This document shows, one piece after another, positions 1 to 8,800 of a DNA stretch of 64,000 nucleotides. This DNA is from Aliidiomarina indica. GTDB lineage: Bacteria > Pseudomonadota > Gammaproteobacteria > Enterobacterales > Alteromonadaceae. Location: assembly GCF_015354615.1 (NCBI RefSeq), contig NZ_JACAVQ010000001.1:124001-188000 (forward strand). The letters are read 5' to 3'. The translations under genes and the position numbers were made by a program. The notes under the pieces were generated by a model, which did no database searches, was not told the DNA's origin, and saw only the letters and a program-made list of their open reading frames with translations. Position 1 is the first letter of the stretch. Every line of letters begins with the position of its first letter.

Positions 1-1076
1 CTATTCACTAGTTCAAGCAAGGCCCCCGCAATTTCGGTTGGGGTGCGCGTGGGGTAGTCCTCTAGCGCGACCACGCCGACATAGGTTAAGCCATGCACTT
101 TGCGAATGAACTTTGCCTGATCAATGGTAACCCTGCGCGGAGAACGTTGCGCAAAGATCATGCCCGCATATACCGCGCCTGCTGCCCTTGCCTGCAAGGC
201 CTGCGTTTGTGAGGTAATCCCACACACTTTATGTTTGCCATATACCAACGCACGGCAAGCGTAATCGATATCCTCTTGTGAGGTTAGCGAACTGCCCACC
301 AAAAAGCCGTTCACAAAAGGTGCGATCTGACGAATATCACGATGGTGATGAATACCCGACTCAGCAATCACGATAGCGTCTTTTGGCGCAAGAGGCGCTA
401 GCTTCTCACTACGGTGAATATCCACAGATAGATCGCGAAGATTGCGATGATTAATGCCGATCACGCGTGCTGCTAAAGCCGATGCCCGCGCCATTTCGTC
501 CGCATCACTCACTTCCGTTAATATATGTAAGCCGAGCTCTTCAGCATAGGTCGCAAGATCTTGGTATGTGGCGTCATCAAGTACGGACAACATTAATAAA
601 ATTGCATCGGCGCCAAAGTAGCGCGCGAGCGCCACCTGATAACGACTAAAAATAAAATCTTTGCACAATACAGGCACCGTGACTTGCTGGCTTACTGCGT
701 GCAAATAACTAAAGTCACCCTGGAAGTAATCCGGTTCGGTCAGCACAGAAATGGCGGCACCATAGCTGGCATATATACGCGCGATGGCAACGGGATCAAA
801 GCTCTCACGAATTAATCCTTTCGAAGGCGATGCTTTTTTGCATTCAAAAATAAATTGAGCCGATCCTTGTCGAAGCGCGGCGGTGAAATCACGAATGGGC
901 CGAGTATGAGTGGCAGCAGCGGCCATCACCATGTCTTCAGGGTAGTGTTGCTGCAATCGCTGTAAACTGATTTGCCGTTGCTCGCAAATACTCCGCAACA
1001 CCGACGGGGCGTTTTCTAGGGTTTCTTGTAATCCACGTGCGTTTTCTTGCTGCAATACTGGTTCTGGTTTAGTCAT
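1..1076 (-). CDS. trpCF: TrpCF, bifunctional indole-3-glycerol-phosphate synthase / phosphoribosylanthranilate isomerase (3' end outside window)
   Basis: Catalyses two consecutive cytoplasmic steps of tryptophan synthesis, phosphoribosylanthranilate isomerisation and indole-3-glycerol phosphate ring closure. The frame is open for 358 codons and runs off the left edge, so the end of the TrpF barrel is not visible. The TrpC domain fills about residues 1-260, with FECKKASPSKG at 77-87 and the phosphate-binding ESG at 239-241. The TrpF domain starts with KVCGIT at 283-288. The ATG at 1076 overlaps the trpD stop (ATGACTAA), which indicates translational coupling in the trpEGD-CF operon. A TrpC-TrpF fusion is the usual enterobacterial and Alteromonadales arrangement. 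Identity is certain; only completeness is limited. Confidence 0.96.
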   Translation of the reverse strand, partial: MTKPEPVLQQENARGLQETLENAPSVLRSICEQRQISLQRLQQHYPEDMVMAAAATHTRPIRDFTAALRQGSAQFIFECKKASPSKGLIRESFDPVAIARIYASYGAAISVLTEPDYFQGDFSYLHAVSQQVTVPVLCKDFIFSRYQVALARYFGADAILLMLSVLDDATYQDLATYAEELGLHILTEVSDADEMARASALAARVIGINHRNLRDLSVDIHRSEKLAPLAPKDAIVIAESGIHHHRDIRQIAPFVNGFLVGSSLTSQEDIDYACRALVYGKHKVCGITSQTQALQARAAGAVYAGMIFAQRSPRRVTIDQAKFIRKVHGLTYVGVVALEDYPTRTPTEIAGALLELVN

Positions 1077-2076
1077 GTTTAAATGCCTCCTGCATCCGCT
1101 GTAGGTGAGTGAGGGCATGACCTTCTGTGAGGTGCTGCAAAACCGCGTCGGTGCCTTCCGCAAGTGATTCAGAGTAGCCTAACAAGTAGCGCAGACACGC
1201 GGCGTTCATGGCAATGGCGTGGCGATGCTCGGCGGCACCTTGTCCGGCGAAGACATATTTTAACATGCGTGCGTTTTGATCTGCATCGCCTCCCCGTAAA
1301 GAACTCAGACCCGCTTCCGGCAAACCGAAGTCGGTCGCACTAATTTCGTATTCTCGGATCTGATCCCCGTTTACCTCCGCCACTTTCGTCGGGCCGTGCA
1401 GCGCCACTTCGTCGAGACCACTGCCGTGCACGACCATGGCGCGTGGGCATCCAAGCAATTGCAGGGTTTGAGCCAATGGTAAGCATAAATCTGGGGTGTA
1501 GACCCCCAACAGTTGCGCTTTTGGACGGGCGGGGTTAATTAGAGGCCCGAGTAAGTTAAACATGGTACGGGTTTTCAATTCTTGTCGCACGGGCATCGCG
1601 TAGCGAACGCCGGGATGATAATGAGGGGCAAATAAAAAACAGAATTTATGTTCTTTCAGTAGCTGATGGTTCTCGTCCGGTGACAAATCAAGCGGTACCC
1701 CTAATGATTCCAGTACATCTGCCGAGCCTGATCGTGACGACACGCTGCGATTACCATGTTTGGCCACAGCAATGCCCATGCTGGCAGATACCAGAGCCGC
1801 TGCGGTGGATATATTAATGGTGTTGCTGCCATCGCCACCGGTACCGCAAGTGTCGGCCACTGGAAAGTCTAACGTGGGGAATTGTTTGCACCCAGCTAAG
1901 AGCGCTTTTGCTGCCCCGGCAATTTCTGCCGGGGTTTCACCACGAACCTTCATTGCTACGAGCATGGCGGCGATCTGATTTTGAGTCAGCTGATCTGCAA
2001 GCAAATGTTTAAATAGCTTTTCAGTTTCCGAGAGCGTGAGTACCTCTCCATTGAGTAGTTTCGCTAGTTCGCGCAT
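1069..2076 (-). CDS. trpD: Anthranilate phosphoribosyltransferase
   Basis: Transfers the phosphoribosyl group of PRPP to anthranilate, the second committed step to tryptophan. The 335-residue length is typical of the monofunctional family. Visible signatures are the PRPP/Mg-binding CGTGGDGSNTINIS at about 77-90 and the KHGNRSVSSRSGSAD segment near 106-120. It is not fused to TrpG, unlike E. coli TrpD, which carries the glutaminase at its N-terminus. The start overlaps the trpG end by 13 bp and the end overlaps trpCF, so it is tightly packed in the operon. Expression should follow trp attenuation upstream of trpE. Confidence 0.97.
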   Translation of the reverse strand: MRELAKLLNGEVLTLSETEKLFKHLLADQLTQNQIAAMLVAMKVRGETPAEIAGAAKALLAGCKQFPTLDFPVADTCGTGGDGSNTINISTAAALVSASMGIAVAKHGNRSVSSRSGSADVLESLGVPLDLSPDENHQLLKEHKFCFLFAPHYHPGVRYAMPVRQELKTRTMFNLLGPLINPARPKAQLLGVYTPDLCLPLAQTLQLLGCPRAMVVHGSGLDEVALHGPTKVAEVNGDQIREYEISATDFGLPEAGLSSLRGGDADQNARMLKYVFAGQGAAEHRHAIAMNAACLRYLLGYSESLAEGTDAVLQHLTEGHALTHLQRMQEAFKHD

Positions 2077-2717
2077 GCAGACTCCTTAGGCGGCCGGGTT
2101 TTTGTTGTCAGGGATGGCATGTTGCACTGAGATAAATAATCAATGGTTTGCTTGAGCAACTGACTACCTTCACTGGTCATAATAGACTCTGGATGGAACT
2201 GAAAGCCAATTGCACACAGATGGGTCGCTTCAAAAGCCATTGGAATGTCGTTGACATGGGCCAAAATAGTGACGGAATCAGGCACGCGAATGGCTTGCAA
2301 GGAATGATATCGCGCCACCGGTAAGGGGTGGCTTAGGCCTGAGAAAATGGAATGATTGTCACATTCGATATAGCTTGTTTTGCCGTGCACTGTCTCGTGA
2401 CAACGATCAACTTGTCCGCCACAAAACTCAATCAGCGCTTGAAAGCCTAAGCAAATACCGAGCATCGGATAGCGCCCTGCCGCGTGTTCAATCACCTGCA
2501 TCAGATTGCCCGCGGCGCGCGGATGACCTGGGCCCGGTGACAAACACAAAATAACAGGGCCTTGCTGCGCTGCCGTGGCCAACTGCTCGGCAACGAAATT
2601 AGCGCTCACGGTATTGCGATATACGGCGAGACTGTAGCCAAGTTGCGCAAGCTCATCGACTAAGTTGTAGGTGAAGCTATCAATATTATCGATAAAAATA
2701 ATGTGGCCTTTATTCAT
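2064..2717 (-). CDS. trpG: Anthranilate synthase component II (glutamine amidotransferase)
   Basis: Class I glutaminase subunit that hydrolyses glutamine and channels ammonia to TrpE for anthranilate synthesis. The catalytic triad is visible: Cys89 in GICLGFQ, and His175 and Glu177 in FHPES. The oxyanion-type PGPGHP motif is at 61-66. At 217 residues it is a free-standing TrpG, separate from TrpD. A role as PabA partner of PabB (encoded near 43 kb) is possible, since no separate pabA is seen here, but its place between trpE and trpD argues for TrpG. It overlaps trpE by 4 bp and trpD by 13 bp. Confidence 0.96.
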   Translation of the reverse strand: MNKGHIIFIDNIDSFTYNLVDELAQLGYSLAVYRNTVSANFVAEQLATAAQQGPVILCLSPGPGHPRAAGNLMQVIEHAAGRYPMLGICLGFQALIEFCGGQVDRCHETVHGKTSYIECDNHSIFSGLSHPLPVARYHSLQAIRVPDSVTILAHVNDIPMAFEATHLCAIGFQFHPESIMTSEGSQLLKQTIDYLSQCNMPSLTTKTRPPKESACAN

Positions 2718-4345
2718 ACTGTCACCTCCGCTGTATCGAGATGGGCTTGTTGACGCTGGATCGCTTGAATCACCGCATTTGCTTTTTGCTCGGTTTCACG
2801 TACTTCTGCTTCCGGTGAAGAATCGAACACCACGCCGGCTCCCGCTTGCACGGTGGCTGTGCCATGTTGAACAAAGGCAGAGCGAATCACAATACAGGTA
2901 TCCATATCGCCATGCCCATTTAAATAGCCGACGGCGCCACCGTAACTGCCGCGGCGCTGCTGCTCGGCCTCACGAATTAATTGCGCCGCGCTAATTTTGG
3001 GTGCGCCGACGAGGGTGCCCATATTCATGCAGGCCCGATAGGCATCAAGGGCATCGTACTGGCTAGCTAAGGTGGCGACCACTCGTGATACTAAGTGCAT
3101 GACATGAGAGTAGCGGTCGACTTTTAGTAAATCGGCGACATAGCGACTACCGGTTTTGGCGATGCGAGCGAGGTCATTGCGCGCCAGATCAACGAGCATC
3201 ATGTGTTCTGCAAGCTCTTTTGTGTCTTGGCGCAGGGCAAGCTCAATGCGACTATCGTGATCGAGCAAAATATTCCCCTGTTGATCGCGAGCGCGTGAAC
3301 GGGTACCGGCAATTGGATAGAGCTCAACTTGCCGGCTGTCTGCGGTAAATTTCAGTGCTGATTCGGGCGAGGCGCCAAAGAGTTCGAAATCTGGTGTTTG
3401 CAGATAGAACATGTAGGGGCTTGGGTTACTCAATTTTAACTGTTCGTAACTACCGAGGGCGTCGCTACATGGCAAGGTAAAGCTGCGCGCGGGCACGACT
3501 TGGAAAATATCGCCGGCCTGAATGTGTGATTTCAGTGACACCACACTAGCCGCATAGTCTTCCCGCGATGGACTGGCGACAACCTGACTGAAATCCGCCG
3601 CTGCGCGCAATCCCGCCGAGGGTACCGGACTAGTTGATGCATGTGGGGCTTGTAGTCGGGCCATCAATTCGCCCATGCGTTGACAGAGCTGCTGTTTTCT
3701 TGCGGACTGCTCGCTTCCTCCCGGTAACAGACCAAGCAGTTCCGTATGCTCTCGCTCATGATCGACGACCACTAAGGTTTCTGCCAAGTAAAATAAATAA
3801 TCTGGGCAGGTATTGGCGCCAGTCGGTACGTCTGGAAGCTGCTCGAAGGTTGCCAACAAGTCGTATGCGAAAACGCCGCTGAGAAATACCGCCAATGGAT
3901 GATCGTGGGACGCTTTTAACTGGTGTTGCAGTACCCGTAATGGTTCGACATTACTGGGGTAGGCCAGACGTTCAGCTTCAGTGAGATTGTCCGGTGCTGG
4001 TGCGTAGTCCACACGTAAATGTTGGTTTGGCATATCCATGGAAACCGTTGCATGGTCAGAGAGCTGCTGCTCAATCCACGGTAACAGTACAGCCCCGTTG
4101 TCAGATAGCGCTTGAATGGTTACGCGATGTCCATCACAGCGAAGTTCCAATGCGGCATCGACCATCATCAAGCTTTTTAAGTTCTGCCGTGAGTTAATCT
4201 CTGCTGACTCGAGTAATATACGACCACGCTGCGGGGTGTTGCCTGCGCTTAAACGGCGAAACATTTGCACTGGATCAGCTTGATAATCGAGCCCTAAACG
4301 TATGGTAGCAACGGAATACGTGGCATCGTCCGCTAACTGTTTCAT
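2714..4345 (-). CDS. trpE: Anthranilate synthase component I
   Basis: Chorismate-using large subunit that makes anthranilate with ammonia from TrpG; the first committed enzyme of the pathway and usually feedback inhibited by tryptophan. The C-terminal chorismate-binding domain shows IAGTRSR, DLARNDLARI, GTLVGAPKI and GAGVVFDS. I place the start at the ATG at 4345 (MKQLADDATYS), because AAAGGAAA lies just upstream with good spacing. The longer frame from a TTG at 4384 would begin inside the attenuator hairpin and is rejected. The resulting 543-residue protein is slightly longer than E. coli TrpE. Its 3' end overlaps trpG by 4 bp. Confidence 0.96.
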   Translation of the reverse strand: MKQLADDATYSVATIRLGLDYQADPVQMFRRLSAGNTPQRGRILLESAEINSRQNLKSLMMVDAALELRCDGHRVTIQALSDNGAVLLPWIEQQLSDHATVSMDMPNQHLRVDYAPAPDNLTEAERLAYPSNVEPLRVLQHQLKASHDHPLAVFLSGVFAYDLLATFEQLPDVPTGANTCPDYLFYLAETLVVVDHEREHTELLGLLPGGSEQSARKQQLCQRMGELMARLQAPHASTSPVPSAGLRAAADFSQVVASPSREDYAASVVSLKSHIQAGDIFQVVPARSFTLPCSDALGSYEQLKLSNPSPYMFYLQTPDFELFGASPESALKFTADSRQVELYPIAGTRSRARDQQGNILLDHDSRIELALRQDTKELAEHMMLVDLARNDLARIAKTGSRYVADLLKVDRYSHVMHLVSRVVATLASQYDALDAYRACMNMGTLVGAPKISAAQLIREAEQQRRGSYGGAVGYLNGHGDMDTCIVIRSAFVQHGTATVQAGAGVVFDSSPEAEVRETEQKANAVIQAIQRQQAHLDTAEVTV

Positions 4346-4367
4346 CAAATTTTCCTTTCCCTTAAAC

Positions 4368-4401
4368 GAAACAAGCCCGCTCAACTGAGCGGGCTTGTTG
4401 T
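4368..4401 (-). terminator. trp attenuator terminator hairpin
   Basis: A perfect GC-rich inverted repeat (arms AACAAGCCCGCTCA and TGAGCGGGCTTGTT) lies between the leader peptide and trpE, followed on the minus strand by TCGTTT. Position and AGCCCGC/GCGGGCT core match the classic trp 3:4 hairpin. The T-tract is weak, interrupted by G and C. The transcript would end about 22 nt before the trpE start. Confidence 0.8.
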
Positions 4402-4462
4402 GAATTCTTGGTCAACGAGAGCGAATTTTCTGCTTATCGTTGGCACATGCTGTCACACAACA

Positions 4463-4552
4463 CTACCCGCGAGGGAAGTGCCACCACCAAGCATGCGCAC
4501 GCACTACAGGCGTGTGAAGCAAGGATGTAAGGTGTGAAATGAGTGTGCGCAT
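4463..4552 (-). CDS. trpL: trp operon leader peptide with three consecutive Trp codons
   Basis: A 29-codon frame ends ...AHAWWWHFPRG, with three adjacent TGG codons at 4481-4489. It sits between the trp promoter candidate and the attenuator hairpin, exactly where a transcription-attenuation leader belongs. Ribosome stalling on the Trp run when charged tRNA-Trp is scarce would favour the antiterminator. The ATG at 4552 is the best start, but no strong Shine-Dalgarno precedes it, so an internal start such as the GTG at residue 17 cannot be excluded. The peptide is longer than the 14-residue E. coli TrpL. Confidence 0.8.
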   Translation of the reverse strand: MRTLISHLTSLLHTPVVRAHAWWWHFPRG

Positions 4553-4568
4553 TTGTTTATACAACTTC

Positions 4569-4581
4569 AGTTTACTTGTAC
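4569..4581 (-). promoter_or_regulatory. Possible TrpR operator half-site
   Basis: The minus-strand sequence GTACAAGTAAACT matches 11 of 13 positions of the first part of the TrpR consensus GTACTAGTTAACTAGTAC. The second half is poorly matched. It lies between the promoter candidate and the leader peptide. Whether the organism has trpR cannot be told from this window. Confidence 0.3.
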
Positions 4582-4600
4582 GAAAATAAGATATGACGCA

Positions 4601-4630
4601 AAGGTAAACGCAGAGCAGGTTTTGTGTCAA
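4601..4630 (-). promoter_or_regulatory. Candidate trp operon promoter
   Basis: A perfect -35 TTGACA (4625-4630, minus strand) is followed after 18 bp by a weak -10, TACCTT (4601-4606). It lies upstream of the leader peptide in the 140-bp divergent region shared with rnm. Confidence 0.45.
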
Positions 4631-4694
4631 TAGAAAGTTGAAAAAATTACAGCCAAGGTTAGTTTTAGCCGACGAAAGGGCGTATGATAATTGC

Positions 4695-5603
4695 ATGGAA
4701 AATACCCTTAAAACAGCAAATTCAGCCGCGAGTCATCGTGATTTGGTGCGGATCCCAGCGCATGCCGAACGCATTGATTTGCATTGTCATAGTAAGTTGT
4801 CAGATGGCAGCCTTACCCCCACAGAATTAATTCTGCGGGCGCACACGATGCAAATTGAGGTACTGGCGTTAACGGATCATGATTCGCTCAGCAGTTATCG
4901 AGCCGCATGTGAAGCACAACTGGAGCATGATCTAACATCGCCGGTGCTTATTCCGGGCGTTGAAATTAGCTGCTTGTGGAATGGTTACGAAATCCATATT
5001 TTGGGTTGGAATTTTTCGGTCGACAATAGTGCTTTGCAAGGGTTGATCGACGATCAACAACGCAAGCGCCGCGAACGCAGTGTGGCAATTTATGAAAAAT
5101 TAGTGCAACAGGGAGTGCAGGCGGCAGATCTGCCCGATGTAACGAGCATGGCGCCGGGACAAGTGCTGACTCGCTTACATTTTGCACAAGCCTTGGTGCA
5201 GGCAAACTACTGTAAAGATATTCAGCGTGCGTTCGAGCGCTATTTAGGTAAGGGCCAGTGCGCGTATGTGAGTAGTCAGTGGTGTTCCATTGATGAGGCT
5301 ATTGATGCGATTCGTGGTGCCGGAGGGGTTGCCGGACTTGCTCATCCCCTCGCTTATAGTTTAAGTAATAAATGGCTGCGAAAATTACTCGTTGAGTTAA
5401 AGCAGGCGGGTGCTGAAGCGATGGAAGTGGTTTCGTCGCAACAAGCGCCCTGGCAGCGTCAGTGGCTCGCTGAGTTGGCGCAAGAATATGGTTTTTATAT
5501 GTCCGTAGGTTCTGATTTTCACCATCCGGGAAAATATCGAGAACTTGGACGCAATTTACGCCCGCCGGAAGGGGTAACCCCGGTGTGGGCTTTATGGCAA
5601 TAG
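4695..5603 (+). CDS. rnm: PHP-domain 5'-3' exoribonuclease / 3',5'-nucleoside bisphosphate phosphatase (RNase AM, YciV/TrpH family)
   Basis: A PHP-family metal-dependent phosphoesterase. In E. coli the homologue trims 5' ends of rRNA and degrades short RNAs and pAp-like nucleotides. Metal ligands are visible as DLHCHSKLSDG, LTDHDS, GVEIS, LAHP and GSDFHHPG. The C-terminal QWCSIDEAIDAIRGAGG stretch is typical of the YciV group. I prefer the ATG at 4695 (MENTLKTANS), giving 302 residues against about 293 in E. coli; an in-frame ATG at 4638 would reach into the divergent trp promoter region. A TATGAT at 4683-4688 just upstream could be a -10 box, which would argue for a slightly later start. It is divergent from trp, as in E. 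coli, and probably co-transcribed with yciO. Confidence 0.88.
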   Translation: MENTLKTANSAASHRDLVRIPAHAERIDLHCHSKLSDGSLTPTELILRAHTMQIEVLALTDHDSLSSYRAACEAQLEHDLTSPVLIPGVEISCLWNGYEIHILGWNFSVDNSALQGLIDDQQRKRRERSVAIYEKLVQQGVQAADLPDVTSMAPGQVLTRLHFAQALVQANYCKDIQRAFERYLGKGQCAYVSSQWCSIDEAIDAIRGAGGVAGLAHPLAYSLSNKWLRKLLVELKQAGAEAMEVVSSQQAPWQRQWLAELAQEYGFYMSVGSDFHHPGKYRELGRNLRPPEGVTPVWALWQ

Positions 5604-5614
5604 AGGAGTAAGGG

Positions 5615-6235
5615 GTGAGTCAGTTTTTTCAAATCCATCCAGAAAACCCGCAAAACCGTCTCATTCAGCAGGCGGCAGATATCGTGCGCGGAGGAGGGGT
5701 TATTGTCTATCCAACCGACTCTGGATATGCCCTTGGCTGTCAGCTTCAGAATAAACATGCGGTCGAGCGGATTCTACGGATTCGCCAGCTCGGCAGTGAA
5801 CATAATTTCACCTTGATGTGCCGAGATTTAACCGAGCTGTCAGTGTACGCTCGAGTCGGAAATCAGGCATTTCGTTTGATTAAGAATAATACGCCCGGCC
5901 CCTATACGTTTGTATTAAAGGCCACAAAGGAAGTGCCAAGACGCTTAATGAATCCAAAGCGTAAAACCATTGGTTTGCGGGTACCCGACAACGCGATTGC
6001 GCAAGCGTTATTGACTGAGATTGGCGAGCCGATGATGTCGACGACGCTTATTTTCCCTGGTGAAGAATTTGCGGAGCCCGACCCTTATGAAATTCGACTG
6101 CGTTTGGAAAAACTGGTGGATTTGGTGATTGATGGCGGGCATTTGATGGAACAACCGACCACCGTCGTTGACTTGGTTGATGATGAGATGGAAATTATTC
6201 GTATCGGTGAAGGGGATCCAACACCGTTTCAATAG
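5615..6235 (+). CDS. yciO: YciO, Sua5/YrdC/YciO-family protein
   Basis: A single YrdC/Sua5 fold domain of 206 residues, the same length as E. coli YciO and very similar from the N-terminus (MSQFFQIHPENPQNRLI). The family fold binds ATP, bicarbonate and threonine to make threonylcarbamoyl-AMP for tRNA t6A in TsaC/Sua5. YciO is a paralogue not shown to replace TsaC in vivo, so the substrate is left open. Nucleotide-site segments include YPTDSGYALGC, NNTPGPYTFVLKATKEVPRR and KTIGLRVPD. It starts with GTG at 5615 after GAGGAG, 11 bp downstream of rnm, in the same order as E. coli. Confidence 0.93.
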   Translation: MSQFFQIHPENPQNRLIQQAADIVRGGGVIVYPTDSGYALGCQLQNKHAVERILRIRQLGSEHNFTLMCRDLTELSVYARVGNQAFRLIKNNTPGPYTFVLKATKEVPRRLMNPKRKTIGLRVPDNAIAQALLTEIGEPMMSTTLIFPGEEFAEPDPYEIRLRLEKLVDLVIDGGHLMEQPTTVVDLVDDEMEIIRIGEGDPTPFQ

Positions 6236-6280
6236 TAGAGCTGATTTCTTGAATACGGGAAGAGTATAGAAAAACAACGG

Positions 6281-7105
6281 ATGAGTGATTTAGTGTCAGC
6301 GCAGCAATCGCTGCCTTTAGGATTTGTACGCGGAGAGCCGGTTTTTGATCAACCGGAAGATCTCTATATTCCGCCAGAAGCACTGGAACTCATGCTCGAT
6401 TTGTTTTCGGGCCCCATGGACTTGCTGTTGTATCTGATTCGCCGACAGAAAATGGATATTCTCGATCTTCCTATCTTGAAAATCACAGAACAATACATGC
6501 AGTACGTAGATATGATGCGAGAGCTCAAGCTTGAATTAGCCGCAGATTACCTACTGATGGCAGCGATGCTGGCGGAAATTAAAAGCCGCATGTTACTGCC
6601 GACGATTAGCGACACGGATGACGATGAAGACGATCCCCGTGCTGAGCTAGTACGTCGTCTGAAGGAATACGAGATTATCCGTGAAGGGGCGAACCAGCTG
6701 GATCAGCAGCCTCAGCAAGAACGGGATTTCTTTCCTGCCCATGCGGTCACTGATGCCCGCGATCTGGCTGGGCAAGCGCCACCGGATGTAAGCATGGAAG
6801 ATCTTACCTTGGCGCTTGCAAAAGTGATGCAGTTGGTGGAAGTACAAGCCCATCACCATATTAAACGCGAAGCTCTTTCCACCCGGGAACGCATGAGTCG
6901 AGTGCTCGATTTATTGCAGTCTACCGAGCGCGTTGAATTTTCTGGCTTGTTTGCTATCAATGAGGGGCGCTCTGGGGTGGTGGTGAGTTTCTTGGCTATT
7001 TTGGAGCTTAACAAAGAGGGTCTTATTGTACTGACCCAAGCAACAGAGTTTTCGACCATCTATGTGAGCCGCGCAAAGCAATCGAGCAGAGAGGAAGCGC
7101 TATGA
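6281..7105 (+). CDS. scpA: Segregation and condensation protein A (kleisin)
   Basis: Kleisin subunit that bridges SMC heads and binds ScpB dimers in the bacterial condensin complex. The 274-residue protein shows the ScpA signature FSGPMDLLLYLIRRQKMDI near 45-63, an acidic middle segment (DTDDDEDDPRAELVRRLKEYE), and a C-terminal winged-helix part. Its first 40 residues extend beyond the usual family start, but no better start is apparent than the ATG at 6281. The scpB start overlaps its stop by 4 bp. The SMC partner is encoded at 48.7 kb, far away. Confidence 0.95.
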   Translation: MSDLVSAQQSLPLGFVRGEPVFDQPEDLYIPPEALELMLDLFSGPMDLLLYLIRRQKMDILDLPILKITEQYMQYVDMMRELKLELAADYLLMAAMLAEIKSRMLLPTISDTDDDEDDPRAELVRRLKEYEIIREGANQLDQQPQQERDFFPAHAVTDARDLAGQAPPDVSMEDLTLALAKVMQLVEVQAHHHIKREALSTRERMSRVLDLLQSTERVEFSGLFAINEGRSGVVVSFLAILELNKEGLIVLTQATEFSTIYVSRAKQSSREEAL

Positions 7106-7737
7106 TTTCTGATCAGCAATTAAAGCAATTGGTGGAAGCCGCGATATTTGCCGCAGAAGATCCGGTGACCTTGGATCAGCTCCTCAATGGTGTGCTTGCC
7201 GATTTTCGCTTAAACAAGCCGCGTTTACGACAAGTCTTAGATGGTCTGCAAGAGGATTATAAAGACCGAGGTATTGAATTGGTCGAAGTGGCTTCGGGCT
7301 GGCGCTTTCAAACCAAACCAGAACTTGGCCCTGCCTTGGTGCATATGTGGCCCGAGCGCGCCCCTCGATACTCGGCGGCGCTACTTGAAACCTTAGCTTT
7401 AATTGCCTGGCGACAGCCGGTTACTCGTGGCGAGATTGAAGCGGTTCGTGGCGTCTCGGTGAGTACGCAAATTATGAAAACCCTGCAAGAGCGGGGATGG
7501 GTGAAAGTGGTTGGGCATAAAGAGGTTCCCGGTCGTCCGGCCCTTTACGCCACCACAAAGGCTTTTTTAGACTATTTTGCATTGCAGTCGGTAGCCGATA
7601 TTCCGGCGCTTTCTCAGCCCCGACCTGAACTTGAGGAAATTTTCGACAATAGCGCTATTGCATCGTCGAAGAATCAATTAGAATTGCACACTGATGACAC
7701 GCGGGAGCGTGACAACCAAGAGGAAACCTCGCAGTGA
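7102..7737 (+). CDS. scpB: Segregation and condensation protein B
   Basis: Double winged-helix protein that dimerises and holds ScpA in the SMC-ScpAB complex. The core (residues 1 to about 175) shows [18 protein letters not shown], the [22 protein letters not shown] signature and [16 protein letters not shown]. The tail after residue 180 is acidic and probably disordered. Its ATG overlaps the scpA stop and its stop overlaps the rluB GTG, so scpA-scpB-rluB form a translationally coupled unit. scpB next to rluB is common in many bacteria. Confidence 0.95.
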   Translation: MISDQQLKQLVEAAIFAAEDPVTLDQLLNGVLADFRLNKPRLRQVLDGLQEDYKDRGIELVEVASGWRFQTKPELGPALVHMWPERAPRYSAALLETLALIAWRQPVTRGEIEAVRGVSVSTQIMKTLQERGWVKVVGHKEVPGRPALYATTKAFLDYFALQSVADIPALSQPRPELEEIFDNSAIASSKNQLELHTDDTRERDNQEETSQ

Positions 7738-8798
7738 AAGATACCGAAAAACTTCAGAAAATTCTCGCCCGCTCAGGATACGGTTCGCGTCGTGAAATAG
7801 AATCCATGATTAGTGATGGGCGTATTCGCGTTGGCGATCATGTAGCCACTTTAGGGGAACGTGTTAGCCCAAATGCGGTGATTCGTATTGACGGCCATGT
7901 TGTAAAAGTGAAATCCGAAGACGCCGTCCCGTGCCGCGTGTTGGTTTATCACAAGCCCGAGGGTGAGTTAGTTACCCGAAAAGATCCAGAAGGTCGAGCG
8001 ACTGTTTATGAACGCATGCCGCCTTTATCGGGCGCTCGTTGGATTGCGGTTGGTCGACTGGATATCAATACCTCAGGTCTACTTCTTCTCACCACCGATG
8101 GTGAATTGGCCAATCGCCTTATGCACCCCAGTTATCAAGTGGAACGGGAATATGCGGTGCGCGTATTTGGAGAAGTCACTGAAGCGCAAATTCAAAAATT
8201 GCTGCGTGGTGTTGAACTAGAAGATGGCGTCGCGCGCTTTAAGCGTATTCGTCGCCGCGGTGGCGAAGGCATGAATCAGTGGTTCCACGTCACCCTTACT
8301 GAAGGTCGCAACCGCGAAGTACGTCGTTTGTGGGATTCTCAAGGTGCCACCGTAAGCCGCTTGATGCGCGTGCGTATGGGCGAGATCACCATGCCGAAAG
8401 GGTTAGTGCAAGGTGGTTGGGTTGAGCTTGCCATGGACGAAGTGAATTATTTACGCAACTTGGTGGAGCTGCCTTTGCTCGAGTCTGCACCAATCATTAC
8501 TAAAGATGATCAAGAGCGTCAGATTAAGCAAGCTCGCCGCGGTAGTCGACGTCATCGTGATGAGCAAAAAGCCAAGCAGGGGAAATCTCCACGCGCGGCG
8601 ACAGGATCTAGTTCTCGTCCAGATCCTCGTGCCCACTCTGCATCGGAAACGAGTGGTAAGGTCGGGAAAGACAGTCGCAAGGATAACCGCAAAGGCGCCA
8701 ACAAAGATGAACGTTCTCAGCAACGCAGCGACAAGCGGCCACAAAAGCCGCGCAGTAACCGCCCGCAGAGACAACATGCAGGAACAAAACGGAAATAG
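7734..8798 (+). CDS. rluB: 23S rRNA pseudouridine synthase B
   Basis: RsuA-family synthase predicted to isomerise U2605 (E. coli numbering) of 23S rRNA. An S4 RNA-binding domain occupies residues 1-60 ([19 protein letters not shown]), followed by the catalytic domain with [14 protein letters not shown], whose Asp is the nucleophile, and the NREVRRLW motif. Beyond about residue 255 there is a low-complexity tail of nearly 100 residues rich in Lys, Arg, Ser and Gln, likely an RNA-binding disordered extension. It starts with GTG at 7734, overlapping scpB by 4 bp. In E. coli rluB (yciL) lies in the same trp-yciV-yciO neighbourhood. Confidence 0.93.
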   Translation: MKDTEKLQKILARSGYGSRREIESMISDGRIRVGDHVATLGERVSPNAVIRIDGHVVKVKSEDAVPCRVLVYHKPEGELVTRKDPEGRATVYERMPPLSGARWIAVGRLDINTSGLLLLTTDGELANRLMHPSYQVEREYAVRVFGEVTEAQIQKLLRGVELEDGVARFKRIRRRGGEGMNQWFHVTLTEGRNREVRRLWDSQGATVSRLMRVRMGEITMPKGLVQGGWVELAMDEVNYLRNLVELPLLESAPIITKDDQERQIKQARRGSRRHRDEQKAKQGKSPRAATGSSSRPDPRAHSASETSGKVGKDSRKDNRKGANKDERSQQRSDKRPQKPRSNRPQRQHAGTKRK

Positions 8799-8800
8799 TT

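Noticed and set aside
4345-4384. trpE starting at the TTG at 4384
   Set aside because: This start is inside the attenuator stem and has no ribosome-binding site; the ATG at 4345 has one.
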